From Candidatus Ribeiella danica (GTDB taxonomy: Bacteria; Chloroflexota; Chloroflexia; Chloroflexales; Roseiflexaceae), in the NCBI GenBank assembly GCA_016717335.1, contig JADKFS010000018.1, positions 124,001 through 188,000 of the forward strand: 64,000 nucleotides of DNA. Direction: 5' to 3'. A program made the position numbers and the translations under genes. The notes beneath the pieces are model-generated. The model was not told the DNA's origin. It did not search any database and worked only from the letters and a program-made list of their open reading frames with translations. This document shows, one piece after another, positions 52,208 through 61,413 of this stretch (position 1 is the first letter of the stretch; each line of letters begins with the position of its first letter).

Positions 52208-53944
52208 TCAGCTCGAATCTCGCGCGCCACCCGGCGCCGCATTCCAGCCCCAGGCGAAGCCCGGCGGGCAGTCGCGCGCGGGGTCGAAGCCGGATCGCTG
52301 GAAGTAGCCGCGCGCGGCGGCGGCATCGGTCAGCCGCTCGACCTGCTTCCAGGCCGCGTTGTAGATCAGCAGGTTTTCGCCATACGGGTAGCTGCGCTCG
52401 CGCCGGAAGGTCGAGATCGCCAGGCCATCCGCCGTGACTCTGGCCGGCTCGATCACGGCCGTCCCCTGCAGGCTCGGGTCGCCGTACGCGATCGCCAGGA
52501 GGGCGGCGACGTCGCGGCCGCCGGTGAACAGGTACGCGCCGCCGTGCTCCAGGCAAGCCCCGTCGACGATCACGGCGCTGCCGGGCGCCAGGGTCGGCAG
52601 CCGCTGCCGGATGTCCCGGACGATCGCCTGCTGCCGGAGGGCGGCGACGCCCCAGAACGAGCCGAGCGTGTTGGTGATCAGGAAGCCAGAGGCGCACAGC
52701 GCGGCGACCAGCAGGCACAGCGCGCGCCACCGGAACGGTGCGGGGAGCAGCGCACCGGCCCAGCCCAGGGCCGCGACGAACGAGATCGCGACGCCCAGCG
52801 CCGCCGCGATGCCGATGCGGTTGCCGAGCGACGTGCTGGTGAACCAGACGTCGGCGTTGACCAGGAAGATCGCGTAGCCGAGCCCGAACACCGCCAGGCC
52901 CAGCGCGCCGAGCGCGAGCCAGATGCGCCGGCCGGGCAGCTCGGCATCGTTTCGCCCGGCGACGCGCGCGAGGTACAGGAAGATCGCCAGGCCGGTCGCC
53001 GCGGCGAGGGCGATCGTCGGCCAGCTCGGGGCGTTGCGCAGAATCCACCAGGCGATGTACGGCAGGCCGACGCCATAGGTGCCGTAGTTGACGCGCAGGG
53101 CGCCGGCGACCAGCCCGGCGACGTGCGAGGCGTAGTCGATCGCGACGTTCACGCGCACCGTCACCAGCACCTTGTACCACACGACCAGCCCCAGCGCGAC
53201 GAGGTTGCCGACCAGCAGGGCGGCCCAGCGCGCGCGCGAGATCGCCAGCGCCTGCGCCGAGCGGGCGAGCTGGCGCGCGCGGTAGCACAGCAGCGCCGGG
53301 TTGAGCAGCAGCAGCAGCGGCAGCGTCACCTCGTAGGCCAGCCCGCTGCCGAGCAGGCTCGCGACGCCGAGCAGCCGCCAGCCCCACAGCCGCGCCGGCC
53401 GGGCGGGCAGGGCGCGCAGGTCGGCGTAGAGGCTCAGCAGGTACAGCGCGACGCTCAGCGTGGCCTGAAACGCCGCGACCCAGAAGCGGTCGGTCGAGTA
53501 GTGCGGCAGCAGCGCGTAGACCAGCGGCACGGCCAGCGCCAGCAGCCGCGGCTGGCGCAGCTCGCGCATTGCCAGGTAGAGCAGCATGGCGCAGCCGGCC
53601 AGCACCGCGCCGTTCGACAGGTGATAGCCGAGCGGCTGCAGGCCGAACAGCCGGTACAGCCCGGCCAGGTAGATCACCTGGAGCGGGCGCTGGCGGATCA
53701 CGACGTCGCCGGCGTAGAGCGCCTGGGCAAGCCCGGAGAGCGACTGGTCGCGCGCGGTGGCGAGCAGCATGAGGAAGCCCCAGTCGTCGCTGTAGAAGCC
53801 GAGGCCGCCCACGTACAGCGCCAGCGAGAGCAGCACGACCAGGCCGAGAAACAGGCAGTCGCGCAGGGCCTGCCGCGTCGAGATCGCCGGGCCGACACGC
53901 TCCTGTTCGCGGCCGCACGCTCGCCGCTGTGCAAGCGGTATCAT
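52208..53944 (-). CDS. Polytopic membrane protein, GT39/GT-C-like glycosyltransferase
   Basis: This 578-aa protein has about 11 hydrophobic helices. An Asp-Asp in the first outer loop (YSDDWGFL) is typical of GT-C enzymes, which use lipid-linked sugars on the external face. A soluble C-terminal part of about 100 residues follows. The acceptor is unknown. The ATG at 53944 overlaps the stop of the upstream gene by 4 bp, so it is translationally coupled. The dehydrogenase gene begins 18 nt downstream. Confidence 0.8.
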   Translation of the reverse strand: MIPLAQRRACGREQERVGPAISTRQALRDCLFLGLVVLLSLALYVGGLGFYSDDWGFLMLLATARDQSLSGLAQALYAGDVVIRQRPLQVIYLAGLYRLFGLQPLGYHLSNGAVLAGCAMLLYLAMRELRQPRLLALAVPLVYALLPHYSTDRFWVAAFQATLSVALYLLSLYADLRALPARPARLWGWRLLGVASLLGSGLAYEVTLPLLLLLNPALLCYRARQLARSAQALAISRARWAALLVGNLVALGLVVWYKVLVTVRVNVAIDYASHVAGLVAGALRVNYGTYGVGLPYIAWWILRNAPSWPTIALAAATGLAIFLYLARVAGRNDAELPGRRIWLALGALGLAVFGLGYAIFLVNADVWFTSTSLGNRIGIAAALGVAISFVAALGWAGALLPAPFRWRALCLLVAALCASGFLITNTLGSFWGVAALRQQAIVRDIRQRLPTLAPGSAVIVDGACLEHGGAYLFTGGRDVAALLAIAYGDPSLQGTAVIEPARVTADGLAISTFRRERSYPYGENLLIYNAAWKQVERLTDAAAARGYFQRSGFDPARDCPPGFAWGWNAAPGGARDSS

Positions 53945-54738
53945 TGGTCTTCCCGCCCAGGCGCCCGCCGCAGGATCAGCCAGCCGAACGCAAGCACCGC
54001 GAAGTACAGGCACAGCTCGGTCAGCTCGGCGAAGTCGACGATGATGAACGCCCGCGCGGGGTAGTACAGCTCGGGCTTAAACAGCAGGCGAACCAGCCGG
54101 TAGCCGAACGGCATGAAGAAGGCCGGCGCCAGGCACAGCGGCGGCACGAGCAGGTAGGCGAGCTTCGAGCGGCGCCACGCGGCCGGCAGCGCCAGCTTGA
54201 CCAGCGGCGAGGCCGCTCCGTACAACCCGCCGAGCATGGCCGCGTAGATGAACGCCTGGTGGAAGCCGAAGATATTGTGCACGCTGATCTCGTGCTGGGC
54301 GTTGATCGCGTCCAGCTCGGCCGGCGTCTGCAGCCCCAGCAGCCGCTGGCCCCACGAGATCTCCTCGCCGGCGACGAACAGCATGCCCAGCGCGAGCAGC
54401 GCGTAGAGCGCCCCGAGGCCGCGCCGGCCCGTGCGGGCGAGCCGGACGCCCAGCCAGCCGAACACCAGGCCGGCCGCCAGGATGCAGGCGAACTGGAGCC
54501 ACTCGAGCAGCGCGTCTTCGTCGACCAGCCCGAGGTACAGCGCAGGAAACGGGATCGCGGCGACGAACACGAGCGTCGCCACGACAGGCATCGCGGCGAG
54601 CGCCAGCGCGGCGCCGGGCGCCAGCCCCCACGCCTCTGCGTCGCGCGCGAGCGCCGCCACGGCGCCCTGCAGAAACAGCTTGACGGCCTGCCAGCCCGAT
54701 GGCCTATTCTCGGATCGATCGGTCAGCGATCGCTCCAT
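53941..54738 (-). CDS. Polytopic membrane protein, unknown
   Basis: This 265-aa protein has about seven membrane helices (VVATLVFVAAIPFPALYLGL, LQFACILAAGLVFGWLGV, LGALYALLALGMLFVAGEEI and others). The motif AGEEISWGQR in an inner loop, and ISVHNIFGFHQAFI, might be active-site or binding residues. I do not recognise the family by name. GGAGGGAA precedes ATG 54738. Coupled to the next gene by an ATGA overlap. Confidence 0.78.
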   Translation of the reverse strand: MERSLTDRSENRPSGWQAVKLFLQGAVAALARDAEAWGLAPGAALALAAMPVVATLVFVAAIPFPALYLGLVDEDALLEWLQFACILAAGLVFGWLGVRLARTGRRGLGALYALLALGMLFVAGEEISWGQRLLGLQTPAELDAINAQHEISVHNIFGFHQAFIYAAMLGGLYGAASPLVKLALPAAWRRSKLAYLLVPPLCLAPAFFMPFGYRLVRLLFKPELYYPARAFIIVDFAELTELCLYFAVLAFGWLILRRAPGREDQ

Positions 54739-54788
54739 AGTGTTCCCTCCTTGATTGTTACGCAGTGCGTTCTGTCGCACCGCAAACC

Positions 54789-54880
54789 CGCACCCCCTGC
54801 CCCCCGCTCCCCTGCGCGGGAGAGGGGGACTCTTGGCCGGTGTGGCGATTTCGGCTCGGCCGAAACCGCGACACCGGCGA
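54789..54880. repeat. Palindromic element PAL-15 (20-3-20 core)
   Basis: CCCGCACCCCCTGCCCCCCG arm, CTCCCCTGCGCGGGAG hairpin, core 54836-54878 (43 nt, 20-bp stem starting GCCGGTGTGG, loop TCG, two mismatches). It lies before the unknown membrane protein gene. Confidence 0.85.
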
Positions 54881-54915
54881 GTGTTCACCTGTTCGCCGCC
54901 AGGCCGGACGCTCTT

Positions 54916-55869
54916 TCAGCCTCCGCCAAGCAGCCGCCTGGCAAGCCGGTAGGGTGCCCCGGCGACCCGCAGCGCCTGGCGCAGCGTCACCAAGAGCACA
55001 CCCAGCCGCCAGACCAGCCGGTCGTCCGCGCTGGAGCGGCGCGCGCCGGACAGCTGCCAGAGCGCGGCCCAGACGTAGAGCTTGTAGGCGACCAGCGTGA
55101 CCGCGCGCAGCAGGCCGGGCACGCCGTCCTTCCAGGCCTGGCCGCGAAAGAACTCCTTGTCGACCTGCCTGGCGAGCGCGGCCAGCATGCCCGCGGCCGT
55201 AAAGACCTGGCCCTGGTCGACCATCGACTGCGCCTGCGCGGGCGCGTAGCGCATGGCCCGCTCGAGCGACTCGGGGATGGTGCGGTTGCGGATGTGGACG
55301 ATCACCAGGTCGTCGCGGTCGGGCAGGCGGTAGGTGTGCTGCTCGGGCACGGCCGGCAGCGCGTTCGGCACGACCGGCCAGGACACCGCGGCACGGCGGT
55401 ACATCCTGAGCTGCGGCTCGTAGCGCTGCACCGGGTGGCTCGGCGGGTAGCCGAAATCCCAGTTCATGCGCGGGATGACGATCGCGTGCAGGTCGGGCCG
55501 CGCCGACAGGCGGCGCAGCTCGGAGGCCAGGCCGGCGGCGCAGCGCTCGTCCGGGTCGAGCGCTAGGACCCACTCGCCGGTCGCGGCGGCGGCCAGCTCG
55601 TTGCGCAGCGGCTCGACGATCGGGAAGGGCGCGCGGCTGAGCACGCGCGCCCCGTGCCGCCGCGCCAGCGCGGCCGAGCCGTCCTCGCTCGACAGATCCA
55701 TCACGATCAGCTCGTCGGCCCAGGCGACCGACGCGAGGCAGTCCGCCAGCCGGTCGGCCTCGTTGCGGCAGACGATGCAGACGGAGATCGCCGCGCTCGC
55801 GCCGGGCGCGCGCTCGGCGTCGCGCGGCGCTGCGCAGGCGCGGCCCGTATCCGATTGAGGCTGTGCCAT
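54916..55869 (-). CDS. GT2-family glycosyltransferase (WaaE/KdtX-like)
   Basis: This protein of about 317 aa has a GT2 core: ISVCIVCRNEADRLADCLASV, DELIVMDLSSEDGS and the DPDERC metal-binding element. A conserved segment (IPRMNWDFGYPPSHPVQRYEPQLRMYRRA) typical of the WaaE/KdtX group follows. The C-terminal helix region resembles the membrane-proximal part of that family. It should transfer a hexose to a core or surface polysaccharide. ATG 55869 is chosen because GAGAGG lies before it; ATG 55917 would add 16 residues without a ribosome site. Confidence 0.82.
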   Translation of the reverse strand: MAQPQSDTGRACAAPRDAERAPGASAAISVCIVCRNEADRLADCLASVAWADELIVMDLSSEDGSAALARRHGARVLSRAPFPIVEPLRNELAAAATGEWVLALDPDERCAAGLASELRRLSARPDLHAIVIPRMNWDFGYPPSHPVQRYEPQLRMYRRAAVSWPVVPNALPAVPEQHTYRLPDRDDLVIVHIRNRTIPESLERAMRYAPAQAQSMVDQGQVFTAAGMLAALARQVDKEFFRGQAWKDGVPGLLRAVTLVAYKLYVWAALWQLSGARRSSADDRLVWRLGVLLVTLRQALRVAGAPYRLARRLLGGG

Positions 55870-55999
55870 CCTTATCATCCTCTCGCTACCGCGCATCCTC
55901 TTGGGCAGATCGTTCATCGAATGCGATACCGCATCACGTCGCCAAACCGCTGCTCACGCTCCCTGCGAAGGCCCTGTGCGGGCGTTCATGCGCGGGCGC

Positions 56000-57556
56000 T
56001 CAATTGAACGCCCCTGCCGATCGCCAGACCGGAAACAGGAACACCCGGTAGCCGGGCGTGCCGGCCTCAACCCCCTCGCCAACGCGGTAGCCGCCGCTTG
56101 CCAGGCGCGAGCGCAGGCGCGCGAGCTGGAGCTGCTCCTCCTGAACGTTGCCGATCGTGTCGGCGAACGCGAGCCGGTAGCGGTCGCCGAAGACGCGAAA
56201 CGCCACCCAGAAGTGATCGCCGGCCAGGGCCGGGCTTTCGCGATCCTCGACGGGCACGACCCGGAAGCGGCGCTCGCCGGCCGACTCGAGGTAGAACTGG
56301 ATGTCCTGGCTGCCGAACGTGTAGAGGTCGACGCGCTGCGACGAGGCCGGCTCGGCCTGCGACATCTGGGCCACCGCCGTGTGCCACGCGATCCGATCGG
56401 TGTCGTTGATCTCGCTCCAGCCCGAGAGAGCGGCCCACGCCACGACCAGCGCCAGCGCGGCGGCGCGCAGCCGGTGCGGGCGCAGCCGATTGACCGCGAC
56501 CGCCACGAGGATCAGGTAGGGCGCGGCGACGACGATCAGGTAGCGCGGATGCCAGATCGCCTGCGGGAGCAGCTGGCTGGCGAGAAAGACTGCCAGCGTC
56601 GGCAGCAGGGCGAACAGCAATAGAAACCATAGCGTGGTGGCCTGGCTGTCCGGCGACTGGGCCGGGCCGCGCGCGAGGTCGCGCCGCGCCCAGGCGAGCA
56701 CCGGCGCGCCGAACAGCAGCAGCCCCACGAGCGAGGTCGCCGCCACCCAAGGGGCGCGAAACGGCCCGTTCAGCGTCACGTAGAACCAGACCAGGTCGCG
56801 CAGCGTCGGCGCCTGAATCCAGCCGAGATTTTGCTCGAACCCACCCTTCTCGGCGGCGCGCCGCGCCAGAATGTACATCCAGGGCGCGTAGGCCAGCGCG
56901 AGCGCGGCCACGCTCAGCAAGAAGCGTGCTGATCTCTGACGCCGCCAGATCAGCGTGAAGAGCGCCTCCAGCCCGACCACCAGCCAGCCGAAGAAATGCG
57001 TGTAGACGAGCAGCAGGTTCGCCGCCGCCAGCGCCAGGAGCAGCCCGCGCCGCGCGTCGGCGGCGTTGAGGTAGCGAGCGTACAGCCACAGCGAGCATAT
57101 CGTCAGCAGCAGCAGGAAGCTGTAGGGGCGCAGCTCCTGCGAGTAGTAGATCAGGTAGCCGTTGACGGCGCTCAGCAGCACGGCCAGGTTGATCTCCGCG
57201 GCGGCGAGGCGCAGCTCGCGGCAGAGCAGCACCAGCGGGACGATGCCGGCCAGCGAGGCCAGCGCCGGAAAGAGCTTCAGCCAGAGCAGCGACTCGCCGC
57301 CGAGCGCGGCCCAGAGCTTGATCGGCGCGTAGAACAGCGGCGGGTGGACGATCTCCTGCATGGCGTAGCCCGCCAGGTAGCGCCAGTCGAACTGCACCGT
57401 CAGGAAGGTGGTCAGCTCGTCGGCCCACAGATCGTAGGCGGCCAGGCGCCACAGCCGCGCGGCGACGAACAGCCCGACGATCAGCGCGAAGACGGCGCGC
57501 TCCGCTCGCAGCGACGTGGGCAGGATATTGGTTTTGGCGCGCTCGGAATACCTCAT
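56000..57556 (-). CDS. GT39-type (ArnT/PMT-like) membrane glycosyltransferase
   Basis: This 518-aa protein has about ten membrane helices with a first-loop motif RLAAYDLWADELTTF, in which Asp and Glu match the GT-C catalytic pair, and HPPLFYAPIKLW. A soluble C-domain of about 130 residues follows. It would use a polyprenyl-phosphate sugar donor outside the membrane. It probably modifies the polysaccharide made by the cluster. The 3' gap to the next gene is 130 nt without any gene. Confidence 0.87.
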   Translation of the reverse strand: MRYSERAKTNILPTSLRAERAVFALIVGLFVAARLWRLAAYDLWADELTTFLTVQFDWRYLAGYAMQEIVHPPLFYAPIKLWAALGGESLLWLKLFPALASLAGIVPLVLLCRELRLAAAEINLAVLLSAVNGYLIYYSQELRPYSFLLLLTICSLWLYARYLNAADARRGLLLALAAANLLLVYTHFFGWLVVGLEALFTLIWRRQRSARFLLSVAALALAYAPWMYILARRAAEKGGFEQNLGWIQAPTLRDLVWFYVTLNGPFRAPWVAATSLVGLLLFGAPVLAWARRDLARGPAQSPDSQATTLWFLLLFALLPTLAVFLASQLLPQAIWHPRYLIVVAAPYLILVAVAVNRLRPHRLRAAALALVVAWAALSGWSEINDTDRIAWHTAVAQMSQAEPASSQRVDLYTFGSQDIQFYLESAGERRFRVVPVEDRESPALAGDHFWVAFRVFGDRYRLAFADTIGNVQEEQLQLARLRSRLASGGYRVGEGVEAGTPGYRVFLFPVWRSAGAFN

Positions 57557-57569
57557 GGCTCCCCGTGGT

Positions 57570-57608
57570 CAGTCGGCAGTCGGCAGTCGGCAGTCGGCAG
57601 TCGGCAGT
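57570..57608. repeat. CAGTCGG tandem repeat
   Basis: Five exact copies of a 7-bp word then a broken copy, directly upstream of the GT39-type gene. Confidence 0.95.
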
Positions 57609-57620
57609 AGTCGGCGTGCC

Positions 57621-57660
57621 AACGTGCCAACGTTCAAACGTTCAAACGTTCAAACGTTCA
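57621..57660. repeat. AACGTTCA tandem repeat
   Basis: Five 8-bp units (the first AACGTGCC, the rest AACGTTCA). The stop codon and last two residues of the GT2 gene ending at 57650 lie inside the array. Confidence 0.95.
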
Positions 57661-58609
57661 GCGCTCGGCGTTCGTCCAAGCGGCTACGCAGCCGTGCGGC
57701 CAGCTCGGACAGGCGGTACAGCGCCGGGTGGCGATACGGCCACAGCTCGTGTCTCAGATCGCTCCACAGGTCGGTATCGGCGACGCGCTGCTCGGCGAAG
57801 TACCGCTCGAGCCAGCGCAGGAACGTGCCGCGCGCCGGGCTCGGCCGGCGGTCGGTTCTGGTCTCGCCGCTGCGCGCCGCCGTCTCGCACCACGAGTCGG
57901 GGTGCTGGCGGTAGCGGTCCCACGACCCGCTCTCGACGAAGACGGCGGCGCGCAGGAGCAGCTTGTAGAAGAACACCTGGTCCTCGAACATGCCGCGGAA
58001 GCGCTCGTCGAAGCCGCCGACCTGCTCGATCGCCTCCCGCCGCAGCAGCACCCCGCAGGTGCCGGGCGTCCAGGCTTGGTGTCGCAGCAGCAGGCGGACA
58101 AGCGTCGGCGGACGCACCAGCGTGTCGGGCGGCACGCCCAGCTTGCGCGGCCGGTCGCGCCGGCGATCCTCCTCCCGGCCGGTCCAGCTGTGCCAGTGCA
58201 GCGTCGCACCATAGACCATCGCGGCCTCCGGCTGCTCCCGCAGAATGGCGACCTGCCGCTCCAGCTTCTCGGGCAGGTAGACGTCGTCGGCGTCCAGAAA
58301 GGCGACGTAGGCGCCGCGCGACTCGCGGACGCCGAGGTTGCGCGAGGCGCTCATGCCGCGGTTCTGGTGGCCGGCGTGCTCGAGGTAGCGCATCCTGTCG
58401 GGGTGCCGCGCGACATGCGCTCGCGCGATCGCCGTGCTGCCGTCGGTCGAGCCGTCGTCGACCAGCAGCAGCTCCCAATTCGGGTAGCTCTGCGCCAGCA
58501 CGCTCGCGAGCGCTTCCTCGATGAAGCGCTCGCCGTTCAGGAAGATCATGATCACCGAGACCAGCGGGTTGGCCTGCGTCATCGTTTCGTTCCAGTCCGT
58601 GAAAGTCAT
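57650..58609 (-). CDS. GT2-family glycosyltransferase
   Basis: This 319-aa protein has VSVIMIFLNGERFIEEALASVL, LLVDDGSTDGST and the metal-binding YVAFLDADDVYLP. A C-terminal acceptor part contains GGFDERFRGMFEDQVFFYKLL. It is a paralogue of the N-terminal half of the protein at 59640-61265; a 21-residue block around AGHQNRGMSASRNLG is identical. The ATG overlaps the preceding deacetylase stop by 4 bp. The last residues NV and stop come from a tandem repeat. Confidence 0.88.
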   Translation of the reverse strand: MTFTDWNETMTQANPLVSVIMIFLNGERFIEEALASVLAQSYPNWELLLVDDGSTDGSTAIARAHVARHPDRMRYLEHAGHQNRGMSASRNLGVRESRGAYVAFLDADDVYLPEKLERQVAILREQPEAAMVYGATLHWHSWTGREEDRRRDRPRKLGVPPDTLVRPPTLVRLLLRHQAWTPGTCGVLLRREAIEQVGGFDERFRGMFEDQVFFYKLLLRAAVFVESGSWDRYRQHPDSWCETAARSGETRTDRRPSPARGTFLRWLERYFAEQRVADTDLWSDLRHELWPYRHPALYRLSELAARLRSRLDERRALNV

Positions 58610-59643
58610 GGGCGGCTAAACCACTCGGCCAGCCGCCGCTCGAAGGTCGCGCCGTCCCAGTCGTGCACGTAGCTGCGCGGCAGCTGGTATATGTCGCTCG
58701 ACCGGCCGGCCGCGCCGCTCCAGTTGGCGCAGGCGCAGTCGAAGCCGGCAGCGCGCACGATCGCCAGCGTCGCCTCGTCGTAGTCGTGACGCCGGCCGTA
58801 CGGATACGCGAAGCTTGTCACCGGACGATCGAGCAGCGTCTCCAGACACGCCTTGCTCTCCCCGATCTCGGCGCGCTGCTCGTCCGGCCCGAGCGCGGCC
58901 AGCGACGGGTGCGTCACGGTGTGCGCGCCAATCTCGACCAGGCCGGATAGCCCCAGCGCGCGCGCCTCGTCCACCGTCAGCGTGCGGTGGCTCGGGCGCC
59001 CGACCGGCGCGCGGCCGGCCCACGCCCGCAGCTGCCCCAGCGCCTGCTCGCGCTCGGCCGACGCGAGCGGGTGCAGCAGCTCCCACAGCGCGCGGTACAG
59101 CGCCTGGCGCGGGCCGGGCGCCGGCTGGCCCGCCAGCCAGCCGCGCTGGCGGCGCGCCTCGGCCTCGCCATACTCGGCCGCCTGGCCCAGAGCCCAGCGG
59201 TGGTCGCGCCCGCCAACGCTCAGGCGCAGCTCGCCGGGCAGCCGGCCGGGCTGCAGCAGCAGCCGGTCCAGCTCGTCCCACCAGTACTCGCGCTCGCTCC
59301 CCAGCGCCGAGGTGGTCAGAAAGGCCGTCGCGGGGATGGCGTGGCGCGCCAGCAGCGGCTGGGCGTTATGTAAATTGTCGGCGTAGCCGTCGTCGAACGT
59401 GACGACCACCGTGCGGCGCGGGATAGCGCCTGTGCCCAGCGCCGCCGCGAGCTGCCGCAGCCCGATCGGGCGGTAGCCGCGCCGCAGCACCTCCATCTGC
59501 TCGGCGAAGTGGCGCGGTGTCACCGCCAGCGACCACGGGTCGGTCTCAAGCTCGGCGACCCGGTGGTACAGCAGGATGATGGCCCGGCGCCGCACGGCAC
59601 TTGTGAGGCGACGCGCGGCGCGATTCCAGAGACGAACGCTCAT
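58606..59643 (-). CDS. Polysaccharide deacetylase
   Basis: This 345-aa carbohydrate esterase family 4-like protein has the catalytic TFDDGYADN, His-box GAHTVTHPSL and the motif SFAYPYGRRHDYD. It should remove acetyl groups from a surface polysaccharide or peptidoglycan sugar; a cluster role in shaping the product is likely. No signal peptide is visible. It overlaps the upstream fusion gene by 4 bp (ATGA) and the downstream GT2 gene by 4 bp. Confidence 0.88.
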   Translation of the reverse strand: MSVRLWNRAARRLTSAVRRRAIILLYHRVAELETDPWSLAVTPRHFAEQMEVLRRGYRPIGLRQLAAALGTGAIPRRTVVVTFDDGYADNLHNAQPLLARHAIPATAFLTTSALGSEREYWWDELDRLLLQPGRLPGELRLSVGGRDHRWALGQAAEYGEAEARRQRGWLAGQPAPGPRQALYRALWELLHPLASAEREQALGQLRAWAGRAPVGRPSHRTLTVDEARALGLSGLVEIGAHTVTHPSLAALGPDEQRAEIGESKACLETLLDRPVTSFAYPYGRRHDYDEATLAIVRAAGFDCACANWSGAAGRSSDIYQLPRSYVHDWDGATFERRLAEWFSRP

Positions 59644-61265
59644 ATGCGCCTGACCGCCCGAACCGTAACCAGCACCTGGTACAGCGGGTCGCGCTGATCC
59701 AGCTCGGCCGGTGTCAGCTCCGCCACGGCAAGCCCCTGCAGGAATGCGACCGCGGCGAGCACGTTTCCGTGGGCCTCGACCGCCAGATCGGCCGGCGCGA
59801 AGGCCTCCTCGAACAGCTTGCGCGCCGACACGGCGGTGAAGCCCCAGCACCACGAGCCGCTCCACTCGTCGCGGCTGATCGGCCCGATCGCCGGGACGGT
59901 CGCCAGGATGACGCCGCCCGGTTTGAGAATCCGGTGCAGGGCGCGCACGGCCGCCGGCGCATCGTAGATGTACTGCAGCGTCTGCGTGCAGATGATGCAG
60001 TCGAACAGACCGGACGGAATATGATCGGCGCGCGCCAGGTCGGCGACGATCGTCGCGCGCGGATTGCCCGCGTCGACGTGCAACACATCGCTGACGGTCA
60101 CGCGCTCGCCGCCGAACCGGCGCGTATAGGCGTCGCCGCCGATCTCCAGCACGCGCCCGCGGATCGCGCCGGACTGGCAGGCCAGGAAGCGCTCGATGTA
60201 GTAGCGATCGATCGGCTGCCCGCGGTCGAAGCCCGAGGCGCGGCTGATCGGCGTCAGCCGGCGCAGGCTGCCGAAGCGCACCCGGCCGACCGGCGGCGCG
60301 CCGCGCCCACGCTCGCGCAGCAGGCGCCGCGCGGCCAGAGACGCGCGCCCGCGCAGCCGCTGCGCCAGCTTGCCGCCCGCGCGCGCCAGGCGGGCGGCGG
60401 CGGGGTAGCGCTGCTCCAGGCGAGCCCGGCGCAGCGCCCGCCAGACGGCGGCATCCGCCACACCACGCTCGGCCAGGTAGCTCCCGGCCCAGCTCAGAAA
60501 GCGCGCGCGCGCGGCGCGCTCCTGACCGGTGGCCTTGGCGATCGTGGTGCTGGCCGCAGGATGCTGGCGGTACCTTGACAGGCACTCGCTCGCAATGTAC
60601 GCCGGCTCGTGGCAGAGCAGCTTTATGTAGAAAGCCTGGTCCTCGTACATATCGCGGAACGTCTCCTCGAACCCACCGACACGCTGCCAGCTCGTGCGCC
60701 GCACGATGATGCTACAGGGGCTCGGCACCGCGCCGCCGTCGCGCAGCAGCAGCGCCGCCAGCCGCGGCGGGCCAAGCACAGTGTCGGGCGGGGCGCCGCG
60801 CTTGTCCACCACGTCGACGAAATCGCGCGGCAGGTCGGCCGCCGCGCCGGTCCAGCTATACCAGTGCAGCGCCGGCCCGTAGAGCATGCCGACCGACGGC
60901 TGCGCATCGAGGATCGCCACCTGCCGATCGAGCTTGTGCGGCAGCCAGGCATCGTCGGCGTCGAGCAGCGCGATGTAGTCGCCCCGCGCGTGGCCGGCCC
61001 CCAAGTTGCGCGAGGCGCTCATGCCGCGGTTCTGGTGGCCGGCGTGCTCGAGGTAGCGCATCCTGTCGGGATGCAGCCCGGCGTACTCGCGCGCGATCGC
61101 CGTGCTGCCATCGGTCGAGCCGTCGTCGACCAGCAGCAGCTCCCAGGCCGGGTAGCTCTGCGCGAGCACGCTCGAGATCGCCTCACCGATAAAGCGCTCG
61201 GCGTTCAGGAAGATCATCACCACCGAGACCAGCGGCGCGCTGCGGCTCGTTGTCTGGCGCTCCAT
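59640..61265 (-). CDS. GT2-methyltransferase fusion protein
   Basis: This 541-aa protein has an N-terminal GT2 domain (about 10-300: VSVVMIFLNAERF, LLVDDGSTDGST, YIALLDADDAWLP). A linker rich in Arg/Ala and then a class I SAM methyltransferase (about 335-530: GRVLEIGGDAYTRRF, FDCIICTQTLQYIYDAPAA, RILKPGGVILATVP) follow. It may add and methylate a terminal sugar, a chain-capping step as in some O-antigen systems where capping sets chain length; that role is inference. GGGGAGGG precedes ATG 61265. Confidence 0.88.
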   Translation of the reverse strand: MERQTTSRSAPLVSVVMIFLNAERFIGEAISSVLAQSYPAWELLLVDDGSTDGSTAIAREYAGLHPDRMRYLEHAGHQNRGMSASRNLGAGHARGDYIALLDADDAWLPHKLDRQVAILDAQPSVGMLYGPALHWYSWTGAAADLPRDFVDVVDKRGAPPDTVLGPPRLAALLLRDGGAVPSPCSIIVRRTSWQRVGGFEETFRDMYEDQAFYIKLLCHEPAYIASECLSRYRQHPAASTTIAKATGQERAARARFLSWAGSYLAERGVADAAVWRALRRARLEQRYPAAARLARAGGKLAQRLRGRASLAARRLLRERGRGAPPVGRVRFGSLRRLTPISRASGFDRGQPIDRYYIERFLACQSGAIRGRVLEIGGDAYTRRFGGERVTVSDVLHVDAGNPRATIVADLARADHIPSGLFDCIICTQTLQYIYDAPAAVRALHRILKPGGVILATVPAIGPISRDEWSGSWCWGFTAVSARKLFEEAFAPADLAVEAHGNVLAAVAFLQGLAVAELTPAELDQRDPLYQVLVTVRAVRRI

Positions 61266-61413
61266 CGTCCCTCCCCTCAGCTGTTTTGGGCAGGCTCGGA
61301 GCGGCTGTGCCCCTGCGAGCCTCCCCAAGGTGGGTGTGGCGAGCCACTATAGCTGTGAGCAAAACCATTCAGCCACTCTGCACGAACGAAATGCCGTTGT
61401 GATGCCATCCGTC

